Assembly: GCA_914767715.1 (NCBI GenBank) | Contig: OU612067.1 | Location: 806,001 to 870,000 of the forward strand | DNA length: 64,000 nt | DNA from: Membranipora membranacea | Taxonomy: Eukaryota > Bryozoa > Gymnolaemata > Cheilostomatida > Membraniporidae | Reading direction: 5' to 3' | Shown here: piece after piece, positions 61,201 through 64,000 of the stretch | Layout of the letters: the number at the start of each line of letters is the position of its first letter | How positions within the stretch are numbered: the stretch's first letter is position 1 | Position numbers and translations under genes: made by a program | The notes under the pieces: model-generated | The model's input: the letters and a program-made list of their open reading frames with translations, nothing else | Database searches by the model: none | What the model was told of the DNA's origin: nothing

Positions 61201-63941
61201 ATAAATATTATTCGAATTACATTAAATATTATGTATAATATTAAATATGAACATAAGAACGGCTATGTTTATGCCTTAGCTGATAACCAGTAGGTGTGTT
61301 TTGAAAATGCCAAGAGCAAAAAATGATGAATCTAAGCCAAATATTTCTATTGCTATCATACGCATGAAGAATTTGGGTCTTACTCTTTATATTGATGAGA
61401 TAAAATACTTTTGTTATACATCAGTATTTATAACAGGTAACAGTTTGTTAAGGGGGGCACTAACTGGAACATGTATGCGCTGCTTTCAAAGACTTGTTGG
61501 CAAAGGCTTTTCAAACACACAATTATTTGGCAGAATTCTTTGTACATCTATTACCTTGGCTTGATTCAATGACGTTAGCACAAAATAACAAAGCTATTGG
61601 ATACGGACCATAAAAATATGTCATTTTAACAAAAAATTACATTGCAAAGACATTTTTACAGAGAGCTTCAACAATATCATTTTGTCTCACAAACAAAAAG
61701 ATTCAAGGCTGGCCAAACACAGTCTCATTTTTCCGATTGTTTAATGCGAGAAGTCATCTCCGAATTAATCAAGGATCGAGAGTTAGCTGTAAAATCTCAT
61801 TCGCCAGCCAAAACCTTCTTGATACAATAAATATAATATTCTTGACCTACACATTGTCAGCTTTTCAACCCTGACCATATTCAGGTACTCAGCCATCTCT
61901 CAAATTTGATTGAATGATCAAAACAGGCAGTCTTTCTGACCAACTGAATTAATTTGCAAGTGAAATTGCAAACCAACCAAGACCCATAACTCTATAATCT
62001 GTCAGAAAACTATGATTGATGTTTGTGATATCACCCGGCCTGGATATTGGTACCTCATGCATAAATACTTGTAGCATTTATAAGACAGACTGATACAAAG
62101 CATATCCATCAAAGCTACATCTTGATGTTGATTTCCATTATCAATCAATGACACCTATTAATCTCCAATCCATTGTACACTTGGGTGGTCTTAATATCCT
62201 GCTGTCTCTCCAAAGTGTCATTGGCCAAGGTCTATTAGCAAATAATGTGACAGATCAGGTATGAGAAAGAAAGACTTATCTGTTACCCTCCACTGAAGAA
62301 AACTTTTTGCATAATTGTATCATCTATTCTGCAACAAAAATCTTTTTCTACTCAGACTTGACTTCATTAGTTATTACTAAGTCAATTTATCAAATTTTAA
62401 AGTGTCTAGGAAAGCAAAAAACAACCACTGTTCATATCAAAGCTTTGCCATTGCAATGAACAAAAAAATTAAATTTTTTCGCCCACGGAAATTATTGAAG
62501 GATGTAACCTAATTTAAAGTGCAAGAACCCAGGGTAAAGAAGGGTCTAGAGTATGTTATCTCCCCTGTCACAAATTCGCACTTAAATGACGATCCACCCA
62601 CAGCATAACAGAAAGCCTAGCCCTGGCTTACCTAGTACAGTTACAAGGCTGCTCTACTTACACTAGAAATGATCAGAAAGCAGTATTGGACAACGGTATT
62701 GTAGTCAAAGATATTTTAGTATCAACCCGTAACAGGGGAGATAACATACTCTAGACCCTTATAGACCCTAGATTTTCGCACTTTAAATTACATCATTCAA
62801 TAATGTACTTGTGCGAAGAAATTTACATTTTTTTGTTCATTGCAATGGCAAAGCTGGAATATGAACAGTGATTGTTTTTTGCTCTCCTAGACACTTTAAT
62901 ATGTGGGTTTACAAAAATAATAAAACAACCACTTCTTACATGTTTGCTCAGTCATTCAAGTTGTTGGTTAATTGGATAATCCATCAACTGCATCTTTTTT
63001 GTTTGACGTCATGGTATTACTCAACACGTTTCACTTACATGGCTTGCGCTTGCGTGCCTATATAATAATGGTAAACTCTGATGATACAGATGTTCTGTTG
63101 ATAGTGTTGGATCACTCATTACAAGCAGAATGGTCAATTTCACCCTCAGAATTCGTCATTGCTATGCATGCTTTTTTGACATGAGGATACCTTGCCCACA
63201 TGATGAGACTTCAGATATCAATATTTCCTTATCGCAAACCCCTTTTGCTGTGGTGTAGATAATTGATAAAAAGAAAGCTGAATCTTAACGTATTATTGTA
63301 TTTGTTTATCCTTTCTTTGTTTGTTGTATTTTTTCAAGAAAAGTCTTTATTTCTCTGTAGGTATTATCGGCAGAGTTTATAAATCAGGACAGACAATCAC
63401 AATGACTGTAGCCATAACAGCTAATCACTTCGGCTGGTTTCAGTTCAGTATCTGCGCTGCAAACAACAACGATAGGCTTACTCAAGACTGCTTCAGGTAA
63501 GTGTACAAAGCTGATTGTTTTGAGTATTACTTGGAAAGAATATAAATGACTTTATTGTATTGCTATGAGCCATTAACTCCTTGGCAGTATGTGTTTTATA
63601 TGTTGAAATGGGCTTGTGTTGTATTTTAAATAAGATAATCCACCACATTCATCCATGGGGTTGAATTTACAAAAGATGAATATATGGAGGAGGGTAGGGG
63701 GTTAAATAATGAATATTTTGCTGGATTTTTAAAAAGATCACCATAAAAAACTCAAAATGTTTTATGTGACATTTAATATTATTCTTTAGAAACTTGACAG
63801 CCCCAGGAGATCCGACTAAGACATTTTTCCCAGTTAGCGAAGTGCTACCGTCTGACTATAAGGGGGTAGTAGATATCCCTGTACAGCTCCCCTCTGATCT
63901 CGTATGTTCTCAGTGTGTTATACAGTGGTTCTGGTACGCCG
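58241..63941 (+). CDS. AA15-type lytic polysaccharide monooxygenase (3' end outside window)
   Basis: Five exons are in the window (58241-58303, 58487-58594, 59153-59264, 63361-63496, 63790-63941). The signal peptide MTAQLCTAVLVLLLSLISLS ends so that His23 of HGRLVDPPAR becomes the mature N-terminus, as needed for the copper histidine brace. Then follow NVLWEYGYDNPRNVDLNQLN, CGLCGDPYQGPR, the second brace His in ITANHFGWFQFSIC, and CSQCVIQWFWYAG close to the active-site aromatic region. Many Cys residues fit the disulfides of family AA15, known from insects, molluscs, cnidarians and other animals. It is a secreted, copper-dependent enzyme that cleaves chitin or cellulose by oxidation; the substrate cannot be told here. 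The 4.1-kb intron 3 hosts two related MITEs. Confidence 0.93.
59449..59891. mobile_element. TTAA-flanked MITE, copy 1
   Basis: TTAA lies at 59445-59448 and 59892-59895. The ends are AGTGTTTAGGAATGCAAAAA and, inverted, AGTGTTAAGGAAGGCAAAAA; the arms extend over about 130 bp. It is the same family as 62401-62895. TTAA targets point to piggyBac-class mobilisation, although the ends differ from those of the 11346 palindrome. It is non-coding and lies in LPMO intron 3. Confidence 0.8.
59892..62396. other. Core of LPMO intron 3
   Basis: About 2.5 kb between the two MITEs has no recognisable exon or RNA gene. The open frames at 60452-60649 and 61301-61564 have no known domain and no splice context that would join them to the LPMO frame. 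Confidence 0.5.
62401..62895. mobile_element. TTAA-flanked MITE, copy 2
   Basis: TTAA lies at 62397-62400 and 62896-62899. The ends are AGTGTCTAGGAAAGCAAAAA and, inverted, AGTGTCTAGGAGAGCAAAAA. It shares GGTCTAGAGTATGTTATCTC with copy 1. About 50 extra bases (AAATTTTTTCGCCCACGG and around) are present in this copy only. Confidence 0.8.
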
Positions 63942-64000
63942 GTAAGTAGAACAATGATAAAGTCTCTGATTAAAACCTGAATAAGATTATACTGATGTGG

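Overview
This is a stretch of an invertebrate animal genome. The genes have many short exons with GT-AG introns, every confident protein is a metazoan ortholog, and the spaces between exons are full of small non-autonomous transposons, tRNA-derived SINEs and decayed LINE pieces. The hemerythrin fold in gene 1 suggests a marine invertebrate, for example an annelid or another lophotrochozoan, but the sequence does not fix the phylum. I rebuilt the gene models by hand from splice sites and frame. For the five complete spliced genes, the summed coding exons divide by three and the proteins have the length expected for the family.

Layout. (1) 2-1709 (+) is the 3' part of a gene fusing a calmodulin-like EF-hand pair to a complete hemerythrin domain. 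(2) 3175-13846 (-) is EIF4ENIF1 (4E-T), 17 coding exons, 1192 aa. (3) 15227-19022 (+) is DRG1, 8 exons, 366 aa, head-to-head with 4E-T. (4) 19085-21500 holds a foldback element and a decayed LINE reverse transcriptase. (5) 24853-31308 (+) is cyclin Y, 8 exons including a 32-bp microexon, 369 aa. (6) 33837-35702 and 36343-38190 (+) are two tandem, intronless, membrane-anchored reprolysin-type metalloproteases. (7) 38494-42748 is a pair of large palindromic repeat units with LINE tails inside. (8) 43305-43655 is an octamer satellite. (9) 44273-48626 (+) is NSMCE3, the MAGE-domain subunit of SMC5/6, 265 aa. (10) 49494-53880 (-) is an arylsulfatase B-type sulfatase, 500 aa, convergent with NSMCE3. 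(11) 58241 to the window end (+) is the 5' part of an AA15-type lytic polysaccharide monooxygenase.

The genes do not form a pathway. They are mostly housekeeping genes (mRNA repression, ribosome-associated GTPase, cyclin, genome maintenance, lysosomal sulfatase) with some lineage-specific ones (EF-hand-hemerythrin, the metalloprotease pair, the LPMO). The most unusual protein is the EF-hand-hemerythrin fusion: all seven diiron ligands and one intact calcium loop are present in one spliced reading frame. The most unusual DNA features are a 681-bp near-perfect palindrome in a 4E-T intron, a hAT-type MITE carrying a tRNA-like module, and the duplicated palindromic units at 38.5-42.7 kb.
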